A stretch of 64,000 nt of DNA, from assembly GCF_000702165.1 (NCBI RefSeq), contig NZ_JNKU01000001.1, forward strand, positions 1 through 64,000, read 5' to 3'. This document shows positions 42,103 to 50,757 of the stretch, one piece after another; the stretch's first letter is position 1; every line of letters begins with the position of its first letter. The notes beneath the pieces are model-generated. The model ran no database searches. It saw only the letters and a program-made list of their open reading frames with translations, and was not told the origin of the DNA. Position numbers and translations under genes: made by a program. This DNA is from Sharpea azabuensis DSM 18934 (GTDB lineage Bacteria > Bacillota_I > Bacilli_A > Erysipelotrichales > Coprobacillaceae).

Positions 42103-44556
42103 ATGGCATATTTTGGAAAGTTTTATCTTGATAAAGAGAAGGATATTATTGTCACGCTTGATATGCATGGGGATGATTTATCATATGTCATTACTTCGCC
42201 GCATCATAAAACAGGTAATCTCATAACGAATCTCGCAAAGGTTTGTAAGCTTGAAATTAGCTATGATGATTATGGCTATAAAATCATCAAGGGTGATGTG
42301 CCTTGTTTTTATAATGGTGATAATGAAATGGTTTATATTTTACGCTTTTATAATACAAAGGTGGCGAATATCTATCCTGATGGACGCATTGAACGTAAGG
42401 CCTATGTGCCTGCTATTGCGAAAACACTGATGAGCCAGACTAAGGACTATAAGCTAGATATTGAGAAGACGCTCGTTAAGACTTATATTCGAAGAGAAGT
42501 GAAGTTCCATAGTGATCTTCATACCCATCGTTCGGCCAATCTCTCACCTGATATTCTTATCGCCTTAGCCATTCATCATCAGTTGCGTTATCCTTATTAT
42601 TATATTAAAAAACTACAACTCAATATAACGCCTGCACAAAAAGCTCTATTAGAAAACAGAAGACAGATAATAGCTAGATCATTTGCTCATAGTCAATTAA
42701 AAGGAAAGTACCTGGAGCGTAAGATTGATGATCATACTTATCTCAATTTCGCAAGTCTTATTCTTGAAAATATTGAACATGCTTCAGAGAATATAGCCAA
42801 GATTAGAGCTTCACTTGCAGTCATGAAAGATGGTCAAGCCGTTTTCACGAATCTTGAGAAAGTCTATATTTATCGTTATGTCTTTACAAAGGGAACAAGC
42901 GTGCTTGATCCTATTACTTTAGAACATATTGATGATATTGAGGATGAAGATATTGTCAATACATTAAAACAGATGGAATTGGATCGACTCAATCCTGTCT
43001 ATCGCTATAATACGCTTTATCAGGACCAGCTTCTTTTTGTTGCGAGAAGTTATCAGAAGGTTGGGGTGACCTATGCAGAAATCTCTGATACAGCTCTTGT
43101 TAAGGCAAGTGAAGCAGCCAATACGCTTGCACAGATTCATGAAGTGATGCCAGCTATTACAAAGGAAACAGGAGTAACACTGCGTTTCTTATGTGCTTTT
43201 AGACGTATTCCATTGACGATTGTTAAAGATCAAATTGGACAGAATGGTTTTAATGAAAACTTGCAAGTTTTAAAGGCGGTGGCGAATGATCCCTATGTGG
43301 CGGGTAGTGATTTTGTAGGAGAAGAAATGAATGATATTCGTGAACTCTCTTCAGTTATTCAGGCCATTGTTGCCATTGCCAAAGATATTCCAAGCTTTGT
43401 CATCAGATTCCATGCCGGAGAGAATGACTCATTGCCAGATAATGTTTTAAATAGTGTCCTTGAAGTAGAAAAAGCACTCGCTCCAGGACAGTTCTTTCCC
43501 CATGTACGCTTAGGCCATGGTCTCTATACGCCAGCACTTGATAGTCAAAAAGGCAAGCTGCTTTTAGAAAAGCTTAAAGATTATCGAATAGCACTCGAAT
43601 TCCAGATTACCTCCAATGTTAGACTCAATAATCTCACTGAATTAACACATCATCCCTTAAAAGACTATTTAAGAAATGATATTCGCTGTGTCCAGGGGAC
43701 TGATGGGGGAGCTCTTTATGGGACTAACTCCATTGATGAACAATTGTCGCTTGAACGCATGCTTGACTTGAGTTTTGAAGAAATGAAGAAAATGCGTGAT
43801 GTTGAAGCTGCGATTTGTCATACGGCGATGCATGAATTTCATGAGAAAATGGCAGACTTTAAGAAAGCCCTGGGCATACAAAGTGTTGCCACTTATTACA
43901 ATGAACGTATTGATGAACAAAAACATCATGTGATTACTTTGACGCCGACAAGCCGTAATCTTGAAGCTTCAGTTTCTCTTGCTTCAAAGATTAAGCCATT
44001 GCCACTTCATAAGATTCCTATTGTGATTGTTGGAGGATCCTTTAACAATGTTAATCATCAAACAGAATTAAGAGAAGATGAATGTCATCTTCTTGATGAA
44101 CTCATTGATAGTGTAAAGAAAGAAGATGTCTTCTTTGTGATTGGTTCAAGCATGTCAGGCTATGAAAAATATCTATTGGATCATGCCATAGGTTTCGAGG
44201 TCTATAGCTTTGTCCCTAAAATGTTGACAGAAAAAGAAGTAGAACGCATCAAGAAGGAAGATGTTGGTGTACGTATATCCATTGAATCTTCCCCATTAGG
44301 TGTTTATAAGAGCTTTGCCTTTGAAATTTTCAAGCGGAGACCTTCTTTGCTGCTAGCTCTAGATGGGCATAGTGCGGCAAGTAATATGATTCAGGATGCA
44401 AAAAATAGTCAGTATAAATGTTGGATTGTGGTTGATGAAAGCGTGCCATCCTTGGTTGAAAAAGCCAGTTCACTTGAAGGCTATGTCACTTTCTGGAAGC
44501 CAGGTGATGGTGTTCAAGGAATTTGTGAGATGCTTAAGAGAACGATTATTGATTAA
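42103..44556 (+). CDS. adenosine-deaminase-like metallohydrolase with SLOG-like C-terminal domain
   Basis: Length is 817 residues. 1-130 is a novel N-terminal region. About 130-620 is an adenosine/AMP-deaminase-type amidohydrolase: HSDLHTH (from 136), FHAGE (437), RLGHG (about 471), TSNVRL (506), GTDGGALYGTN (533). All metal and catalytic residues appear present, with a large helical insert at 160-330. 640-817 is a Rossmann-like part (IVIVGGSFNN, then VIGSSMSGYEKYL at about 679) resembling SLOG nucleotide-ligand domains. ATG 42103 follows AAGGAGAG; the frame is open from 42022 without a site. Substrate and role are unknown. Confidence 0.72.
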   Translation: MAYFGKFYLDKEKDIIVTLDMHGDDLSYVITSPHHKTGNLITNLAKVCKLEISYDDYGYKIIKGDVPCFYNGDNEMVYILRFYNTKVANIYPDGRIERKAYVPAIAKTLMSQTKDYKLDIEKTLVKTYIRREVKFHSDLHTHRSANLSPDILIALAIHHQLRYPYYYIKKLQLNITPAQKALLENRRQIIARSFAHSQLKGKYLERKIDDHTYLNFASLILENIEHASENIAKIRASLAVMKDGQAVFTNLEKVYIYRYVFTKGTSVLDPITLEHIDDIEDEDIVNTLKQMELDRLNPVYRYNTLYQDQLLFVARSYQKVGVTYAEISDTALVKASEAANTLAQIHEVMPAITKETGVTLRFLCAFRRIPLTIVKDQIGQNGFNENLQVLKAVANDPYVAGSDFVGEEMNDIRELSSVIQAIVAIAKDIPSFVIRFHAGENDSLPDNVLNSVLEVEKALAPGQFFPHVRLGHGLYTPALDSQKGKLLLEKLKDYRIALEFQITSNVRLNNLTELTHHPLKDYLRNDIRCVQGTDGGALYGTNSIDEQLSLERMLDLSFEEMKKMRDVEAAICHTAMHEFHEKMADFKKALGIQSVATYYNERIDEQKHHVITLTPTSRNLEASVSLASKIKPLPLHKIPIVIVGGSFNNVNHQTELREDECHLLDELIDSVKKEDVFFVIGSSMSGYEKYLLDHAIGFEVYSFVPKMLTEKEVERIKKEDVGVRISIESSPLGVYKSFAFEIFKRRPSLLLALDGHSAASNMIQDAKNSQYKCWIVVDESVPSLVEKASSLEGYVTFWKPGDGVQGICEMLKRTIID

Positions 44557-44614
44557 TCATGTTTCTAGAGTGAAAGAATAAAAAGTGCTATACTCATAGA
44601 AAGGAGTGATTTAA

Positions 44615-46420
44615 ATGGCAGAATTATTAAAAGAACGTAAAGATATGGATCCTGCATACATGTGGGATTTGTCAACACTATATAAAGATGATGAAACTTG
44701 GGCTAAAGAAAAAGATCAACTAGAAGAAATGATCGGTCAGCTTAGTCAGTATCAAGGCACACTGAATAATGCAAAGAATATACGTACATTCTTTGACTTT
44801 GATACAAAGCTTTCACGTAAGCTTTCTGATTATTATTGTTATGCATCATTAAGAAATTGTGAGGATACACGTGATAATGATGGTCAGGCGATGGAAGCCA
44901 AAGCTTTTGAAATCTATACAAAATATGCTACTGCAATAAGTTTTGCAGAACCAGAAATCCTTTCACTTGATGAAAAGACAATGGAAGATATTATGCAGGA
45001 TGAATTGCTGAAGCCTTATAGGTTTACCATGCAGAAATTGCTTGATGCAAAGCCACATGTTCTTTCATCAAAAGAAGAAGCCTTGTTAGCCGCCTATACT
45101 GAAGTCCTAGGTGCTCCTGGTAAGATCAGTGAAAACTTACAGGATGCCGATATGACCTTTGATGATGTAGAAGATAGCCAGGGTGAGAAGCACCAGCTAA
45201 CGGAAAGCAATTATATTCTCTTACAGACAAATACCGATCGTATACTAAGAAAGAATGCTTTTAAAAGCTTTTATAAAAGTTATAAAGGACATATTAATAC
45301 TTTTGCCGCTACTTATAATGCCAATGTTAAAGAAGCTGTGGCCAGTGCTAAAGTGAGACATTATTCATCTTCTAGAGCCATGAGCATGGCTAATGAACAT
45401 GTTCCTGAAAGCGTCTATGATGGCTTAGTTGATACGGTTCATGAATATATGAATCAGATGTATCGCTATGTTGCTTTAAGAAAGAAAATGCTTGGTGTTG
45501 ATGAGTTACATTATTATGATCTTTATACCCCACTTATGCCTGATTCGACAAAGCATTATACTTATGAAGAAGCACAGGAAATGGTACTAGAAGCTGTTAA
45601 GCCGCTAGGGGAAGATTATGTCAATCGCGTTAAGCAGGCTTATCAGGATGGCTGGATTGATGTCTATCCAAACGCTGGTAAACGTGGTGGAGCTTTCTCA
45701 AGCGGGACATATGATTCTAATCCATTCATTCTGACAAACTTTACAGGCACATTGGATTCCGTAAGTACGCTCGCTCATGAAATGGGACACTCCCAGCATA
45801 CATGGCTTGCCAACCATACACAGGAACCACAAAATGCCGACTATACGTTATTTGTTGCGGAAGTTGCTTCAACAGTTAATGAAAACCTCTTAATTGAACA
45901 GCTGCTTGCCAAAACAACGGAACCAAAAGAACGTCTTTCCCTTTTAAATCAGTATCTTGAAGGCTTTAAAGGAACTGTTTACCGTCAGACGATGTTTGCG
46001 GAATTTGAACGCGATGCGCATGCCATGGCTGAAGCAGGAGAGGCATTGACAGCTTCAAGCCTCAACAATCTCTACAAGAAACTTATTGAAGAGTATTTTG
46101 GTGAAGATCTTGTAGTTGATGATGAGGTGATGTATGAATGGGCAAGAATTCCACATTTCTATCGTCCTTTCTATGTCTATAAATATGCTACTAGCTATTC
46201 AGCAGCTGTTAGTTTAAGTGAAGCCATTTTGAATGATGGTGATGAGGCTGTTAAGAAATATCTTGAATTCTTATCAATGGGTGGTTCAGCTTATCCACTT
46301 GATGAATTAAAGCATGCCGGTGTTGATTTCACAACATCCGCACCAGTATCTAGAGCACTCAAGAAGTTTGCAAGCATCTTGGATGATGTTGAAGAAACAT
46401 TAAAACAGCTTGATAAATAA
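44615..46420 (+). CDS. pepF: oligoendopeptidase F
   Basis: M3-family cytoplasmic zinc peptidase of 601 residues, full size, cleaving peptides of roughly 7-17 residues. Zinc site HEMGHSQH near residue 390, with the downstream Glu in EVASTVNE; the C-terminal YKYATSYSAAVSL is characteristic. AAAGGAGTG precedes ATG 44615. Confidence 0.95.
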   Translation: MAELLKERKDMDPAYMWDLSTLYKDDETWAKEKDQLEEMIGQLSQYQGTLNNAKNIRTFFDFDTKLSRKLSDYYCYASLRNCEDTRDNDGQAMEAKAFEIYTKYATAISFAEPEILSLDEKTMEDIMQDELLKPYRFTMQKLLDAKPHVLSSKEEALLAAYTEVLGAPGKISENLQDADMTFDDVEDSQGEKHQLTESNYILLQTNTDRILRKNAFKSFYKSYKGHINTFAATYNANVKEAVASAKVRHYSSSRAMSMANEHVPESVYDGLVDTVHEYMNQMYRYVALRKKMLGVDELHYYDLYTPLMPDSTKHYTYEEAQEMVLEAVKPLGEDYVNRVKQAYQDGWIDVYPNAGKRGGAFSSGTYDSNPFILTNFTGTLDSVSTLAHEMGHSQHTWLANHTQEPQNADYTLFVAEVASTVNENLLIEQLLAKTTEPKERLSLLNQYLEGFKGTVYRQTMFAEFERDAHAMAEAGEALTASSLNNLYKKLIEEYFGEDLVVDDEVMYEWARIPHFYRPFYVYKYATSYSAAVSLSEAILNDGDEAVKKYLEFLSMGGSAYPLDELKHAGVDFTTSAPVSRALKKFASILDDVEETLKQLDK

Positions 46421-46422
46421 AA

Positions 46423-46504
46423 AAGCTCCATTAAATGGAGCTTCAGACTGTCCACAATCATTTGATTGTCAACAGTCTGAAGGAGAGTAAGCTCTCCTTT
46501 TTTT
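46423..46504 (+). terminator. three overlapping hairpins ending in a terminator
   Basis: Hairpin 1: AAGCTCCAT / ATGGAGCTT (46423-46443). Hairpin 2: CTTCAGACTGT / ACAGTCTGAAG (46441-46482) with a perfect inner ACAATCA / TGATTGT stem. Hairpin 3: GGAGAG / CTCTCC (46482-46497) and seven T residues. Adjacent hairpins share bases, so they compete. At least hairpin 3 is a terminator. Confidence 0.8.
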
Positions 46505-46524
46505 ATTCTTGTTGTACATAACAC

Positions 46525-46558
46525 GTTAGTTGACGTTAACTAACCAAGTGGTTATAAT
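46525..46558 (+). promoter_or_regulatory. feo operon promoter with DtxR-type operator
   Basis: TTGACG (46530-46535) and TATAAT (46553-46558) have a 17-base spacer. The 20-base near-palindrome GTTAGTTGACGTTAACTAAC (46525-46544, one mismatch pair) covers the -35. It is suited to the metal-dependent repressor encoded first in the operon, implying autoregulation by iron or manganese. Confidence 0.75.
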
Positions 46559-46586
46559 GGGGCTATGTTTTGAAAGGGGAATGTGT

Positions 46587-46970
46587 ATGGAAGAAAGACA
46601 TTTGACTGAATCAGAAGAAGATTATCTTGAATCAGTCCTCATGATTACAAAAGAAAAAGGTGTATGTCATTCTGTTGATATTGTCAACCATCTACAGCAC
46701 CGTAAGTCTTCAGTTTCTGTTGCTTTAAGTAAGCTAGAAGAGAAAGGCTATTTAAGAAAAGAAGGAAGAGATATTATCTTGAGTGATACTGGCATGAAGG
46801 CAGCAATGCATGTCTATGAGCGTCATCTGTTCTTCAAGAATGCCTTGATGGAATTAGGCATTGATGAGAATCAGGCAGAAGAAGAGGCATGTGCCATCGA
46901 ACATGATATCTCCGATGATACATTTAGAAGAATACAAGCCAGAGTTCAAGAACTGCGAGGCGAACAATAA
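46587..46970 (+). CDS. DtxR/MntR-family metal-dependent regulator
   Basis: Length is 127 residues. Winged helix with TESEEDYLESVLMI, recognition region RKSSVSVALSKLEEKGYL, then the metal-binding and dimerisation helices (ERHLFFKNALMELG, EEEACAIEHDIS). It lacks the C-terminal SH3-like domain, so it is MntR-sized. ATG 46587 is behind AAGGGGAA. It overlaps feoAB by one base, so iron (Fe2+) sensing is likely. Confidence 0.9.
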   Translation: MEERHLTESEEDYLESVLMITKEKGVCHSVDIVNHLQHRKSSVSVALSKLEEKGYLRKEGRDIILSDTGMKAAMHVYERHLFFKNALMELGIDENQAEEEACAIEHDISDDTFRRIQARVQELRGEQ

Positions 46971-49342
46971 TGAAAACACTCAAAGACCTCAATCTTAATG
47001 AATCTGCTTATGTCAAGACGGTTGGCGGAGAAGGAGAATTACGCCAGCATTTTCTTGATATGGGTGTTATTCCAGGCGCAAAGGTTACTTTAGTGAAATA
47101 TGCTCCAATGGGAGATCCGATGGAACTGCGTATTCATGGCTATGAGCTGACATTGCGTCTTAATGAAGCTGAACAAATTGAAGTTACTGATCAGCCTCTT
47201 CATGAAGAAAGTGATGCGCCTGATCATCTTGATCGTCCATATCTTGATGCTTCCAATTCACCCTTTGATCATCATCCGGGTTTAGGTGAAGATGGTATTT
47301 ATCATGATAAAAAGAATGCCCACCCTGTTCCTGAAGGAACAACGCTAACTTTTGCCTTAGCTGGTAACCAGAACTGTGGCAAGACAACACTCTTCAATCA
47401 GCTGACAGGCTCAAACCAGCATGTCGGGAACTTCCCTGGAGTTACTGTTGATCGAAAGAGTGGGGCTATTAAGGGCTATCCTGAAACGCTAATTACGGAT
47501 TTGCCAGGTATTTATTCCATGTCCCCTTATAGTGCCGAGGAGATTGTTTCTCGACAATTCATTCTTAATGAAAAGCCAACAGGTATCATTAATATTGTTG
47601 ATGCAACGAATATTGAAAGAAATCTCTACTTGACAATGCAGCTGATTGAACTCAATAAACCGATGGTTGTTGCCTTGAATATGATGGATGAAGTCCAGGG
47701 CAATGGAGGCAGTATTAAGATCAACAAGCTTGAAGCCATGCTTGGTGTACCAGTTGTTCCTATTTCAGCTGCCAAGAATGAAGGTATTGATGAATTAGTC
47801 CGTCATGCCTTACATGTAGCGAAATATCAGGAATTGCCAACCCGTACAGACTTCTGTGATGAAAATGATCATGGTGGGGCAGTTCACCGTGCTCTTCATG
47901 CCATTATGCATTTGGTGCAAGATCATGCTCAAGATGCAGAGATTCCTATTCGCTTTGCCGCAAGCAAACTTATTGAAGGTGATGAGGTTGTGCTGAACGC
48001 ATTAAATCTTGATAATGATGAAAAGAAGGCTATTGAAGCCATTATTGCACAGATGGAAAAAGAACGACATCTTGACCGTGCGGCTGCGATTGCTGATATG
48101 CGTTTTGCCTTTATTGAAAAATGTGTAGCAGCAACTGTCATCAAACCAAGAGAAAGCAAGGAGCATGAACGTAGTCGCAGGATTGATGCGATACTTACAG
48201 GAAAATATACAGCTATTCCAGCTTTTATCATAATCATGGCGATTATTTTCTATCTGACATTCAATCTTGTAGGTGCTTATTTCCAGGACTTGATTGCAAC
48301 AGGTATTGATCATTTGACAAATATTGTCGCCTTGGCGATGAAAGCTGGAGGAGTCAACGAAGTTCTTCAGTCTCTTGTCATTAATGGTATATTTACTGGG
48401 GTTGGTTCAGTATTGAGCTTCCTGCCTTTAATCGTTCTGCTTTTCTTCTTCCTTTCATTATTAGAAGATACAGGTTATATGGCACGTATTGCCTTTGTCA
48501 TGGACAAGCTCTTAAGAAAAATTGGCTTGTCAGGAAGAAGTGTTGTGCCTATGTTGATGGGATTTGGCTGTTCTGTACCAGCTGTCATGAGCTCACGTAC
48601 ACTGCCTAGTGATCGTGATCGCAAAATGACCATCATGCTGGTACCCTTTATGAGCTGTACGGCCAAACTGCCTATTTATGCCTTCTTTACAGCAGCCTTC
48701 TTCCCTGGACATGGGGCCATTGTGATGGTTCTGTTGTATTTCTTGGGGATTGTCGTAGGCATCTTGACTGCACTCTTAAGCAAGAATACCTTCTTTAAGG
48801 GTGAGGCTGTCCCATTTGTCATGGAATTGCCTAACTATCGTTTACCTAGTGTACGCAATGTCCTGCAGCTTCTATGGGAAAAGTCAAAAGACTTTATTCA
48901 GCGTGCATTTACCATTATCTTTGTCGCTTCAATTGTCATCTGGTTCTTACAGAACTTTGGCTTACATTTACAGCTTGTCAAGAATCCTGATGATTCTATT
49001 CTCGCTTATTGTGCAAGCTTTATTGCCCCAATCTTCAAGCCTCTTGGCTTTGGTGACTGGCGCATTACATCAGCTTTGATTACAGGCTTTATGGCGAAGG
49101 AATCCGTTGTTTCGACATTGACTGTGCTGTTTGGTAGCACTGCTCATATTATGTCAACACTAACGACACTCTCGGCTGCAAGCTTGCTTGTTTTCTGCTT
49201 GCTTTATACACCTTGTGTTGCCGCTATCGCTAGTATTAAGCGTGAACTAGGGGGACGCTGGGCTGGATTTATTGTCATTTTCCAATGCGTTATCGCTTAT
49301 CTTTGTGCCTTTATCGTACATACTATTGGATTATTATTCTAA
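46970..49342 (+). CDS. feoB: FeoA-FeoB fusion ferrous iron transporter
   Basis: Length is 790 residues. FeoA SH3-like domain (1-75: LNLNESAYVKTVGGEGELRQHFLDMGVIPG), an Asp/His-rich linker (76-120), then a G domain with G1 GNQNCGKTTLFNQL (about 131), FPGVTVDRKSG, DLPGIYS and NMMD. The membrane domain has the two Gate motifs (FGCSVPAVMSSRTLPS; LLYTPCVAAIASIKRE). Imports Fe2+ powered or gated by the nucleotide-binding domain. Confidence 0.95.
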   Translation: MKTLKDLNLNESAYVKTVGGEGELRQHFLDMGVIPGAKVTLVKYAPMGDPMELRIHGYELTLRLNEAEQIEVTDQPLHEESDAPDHLDRPYLDASNSPFDHHPGLGEDGIYHDKKNAHPVPEGTTLTFALAGNQNCGKTTLFNQLTGSNQHVGNFPGVTVDRKSGAIKGYPETLITDLPGIYSMSPYSAEEIVSRQFILNEKPTGIINIVDATNIERNLYLTMQLIELNKPMVVALNMMDEVQGNGGSIKINKLEAMLGVPVVPISAAKNEGIDELVRHALHVAKYQELPTRTDFCDENDHGGAVHRALHAIMHLVQDHAQDAEIPIRFAASKLIEGDEVVLNALNLDNDEKKAIEAIIAQMEKERHLDRAAAIADMRFAFIEKCVAATVIKPRESKEHERSRRIDAILTGKYTAIPAFIIIMAIIFYLTFNLVGAYFQDLIATGIDHLTNIVALAMKAGGVNEVLQSLVINGIFTGVGSVLSFLPLIVLLFFFLSLLEDTGYMARIAFVMDKLLRKIGLSGRSVVPMLMGFGCSVPAVMSSRTLPSDRDRKMTIMLVPFMSCTAKLPIYAFFTAAFFPGHGAIVMVLLYFLGIVVGILTALLSKNTFFKGEAVPFVMELPNYRLPSVRNVLQLLWEKSKDFIQRAFTIIFVASIVIWFLQNFGLHLQLVKNPDDSILAYCASFIAPIFKPLGFGDWRITSALITGFMAKESVVSTLTVLFGSTAHIMSTLTTLSAASLLVFCLLYTPCVAAIASIKRELGGRWAGFIVIFQCVIAYLCAFIVHTIGLLF

Positions 49343-49369
49343 GTCTGGTATCAACCAGGCTTTTTCTTT
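49343..49369 (+). terminator. terminator of the feo operon
   Basis: Arms AGTCTGGT / ACCAGGCT with an ATCA loop and T run. Confidence 0.85.
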
Positions 49370-49479
49370 TCGTTGACTAAGAAATGGGCTATAATGAAAA
49401 CAGGAGTGATTTTTGTAAGAATCAAATTGCTTGCACTACATGCGAACGATTTGAAATAAAGAAAAGTGTAGGAAAAAAT

Positions 49480-49728
49480 ATGGAACTCAAAGACTTATAT
49501 GAAACATTAAGTTCAGAAATGAAACATAAGATCAGAAGATGTCATTCTTTTATTGAAGCATTGGATGTGCTTGAAGAAAATGATATTGATTTCCCAGACG
49601 ATATGTCAGCAGGTAACTTTTTTCTTGAAAATACGATCATCTGTCCAGATTGTGGCAGTGTGGATGTTGTAGAAAATAGTGATGGCAGTTATACATGCCA
49701 GACTTGTGGAAGAGTGTTTATTGTATAA
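49480..49728 (+). CDS. small zinc-ribbon protein
   Basis: Length is 82 residues. A helical N-terminus (MELKDLYETLSSEMKHKIRR) precedes a zinc ribbon CPDCGSVDV...YTCQTCGRVF at the C-terminus. No known function. The frame is open upstream to 49384 and includes CTTC, but a TATAAT box lies at its start, so ATG 49480 behind GTAGGAAAA is chosen. Confidence 0.65.
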   Translation: MELKDLYETLSSEMKHKIRRCHSFIEALDVLEENDIDFPDDMSAGNFFLENTIICPDCGSVDVVENSDGSYTCQTCGRVFIV

Positions 49729-49792
49729 TAAAAATTTATTGCTTTGATAAAGAATTAAGCCTATAATGGGACACATATGGAGGATATGTAAT

Positions 49793-50572
49793 ATGTTGAA
49801 GAATCCTGAAAAGACAAAAAATGAGATTGTAGCTTGGATTAGAGATTATTTTGAAAAGAATGGACCAGAATGCTCAGCTGTCATTGGTATTAGTGGGGGC
49901 AAGGACAGTGGTGTTTGTGCGGCTTTATTAAAAGAAGCACTTGGTAAAGACCGTATTGTTGCGGTATTGATGCCTAATGGTGAACAGAAAGATATTGATG
50001 ATGCAAAGTTGCTGGTAGATTTGTTGGATTTGCCACATGCAGTATTAAATATTGAAGGGGCATTTAAGGGTATGGCAGAGATGCTGGAAGGAAGCGATGA
50101 ACTCAAGGCCATCACTCACTTAGATAAGCTTTCTACGGATACAAGAGTGAATTTGCCACCTCGTTTACGTATGGCAACACTATATGCCGTTGGACAGATG
50201 CTGCCAAATGGTGGCCGTGTGGTTAACACATGCAACCGTTCAGAAGACTATGTTGGCTATTCGACAAAGTTTGGTGATGCCGCTGGTGACTTCTCACCAC
50301 TCGCTAATCTTCTTGTTGAAGAAGTTTATCAGATTGGTGAAGTATTGAATCTTCCTGAAAAGCTTGTCAGAAAAGCACCAAGTGATGGCTTATCTGGCAA
50401 AACAGATGAAGATAAGCTTGGCTTTACATATGACACACTTGATCACTATGTGCTAACAGGTGAATGTGAAGACGAAAAGACAAAAACAAGAATTGATCAC
50501 TTACATAAGATCAATTTACATAAACTTGAATTAATGCCATCATTCCCTTTGGATCAGGTTGAACATGAATAG
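49793..50572 (+). CDS. nadE: ammonia-dependent NAD+ synthase
   Basis: Last step of NAD+ synthesis: amidation of deamido-NAD+. Length is 259 residues. PP-loop GISGGKDSGVCAALL, NTCNRSEDYVGYSTKFGDAAGDFSP and the APSDGLSGKTDEDKLGFTYD loop are diagnostic. No glutaminase domain, so free ammonia is used. ATG 49793 follows TGGAGG. Confidence 0.95.
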   Translation: MLKNPEKTKNEIVAWIRDYFEKNGPECSAVIGISGGKDSGVCAALLKEALGKDRIVAVLMPNGEQKDIDDAKLLVDLLDLPHAVLNIEGAFKGMAEMLEGSDELKAITHLDKLSTDTRVNLPPRLRMATLYAVGQMLPNGGRVVNTCNRSEDYVGYSTKFGDAAGDFSPLANLLVEEVYQIGEVLNLPEKLVRKAPSDGLSGKTDEDKLGFTYDTLDHYVLTGECEDEKTKTRIDHLHKINLHKLELMPSFPLDQVEHE

Positions 50573-50597
50573 ACTCTAAGAGTCTATTTTTTCGTTT
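50571..50597 (+). terminator. terminator after nadE
   Basis: Arms TAGACTC / GAGTCTA with a TAA loop and six T residues. Confidence 0.88.
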
Positions 50598-50757
50598 AAA
50601 AACAAATAATTTCTTCTTTTCATGAATATTTTTCTTTGAAAAAAAGCATCAAAAACTGTTTACGCTTACACCATGGATTATCCTTAATTTTTACTGAATT
50701 TTGTGTTAAATTAGTGTTGTAAATTTATGTGTATTGTATTTATTTTTGAAGGAAATT

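Noticed and set aside
42103-44556. RADAR RdrB
   Set aside because: The size and deaminase domain are similar, but the RdrA ATPase is missing and the C-terminus looks SLOG-like, so the name is not supported.
49384-49479. N-terminal extension of the zinc-ribbon protein with an additional CxxC
   Set aside because: A TATAAT promoter element sits at its start and there is no ribosome site for it; ATG 49480 is better supported.
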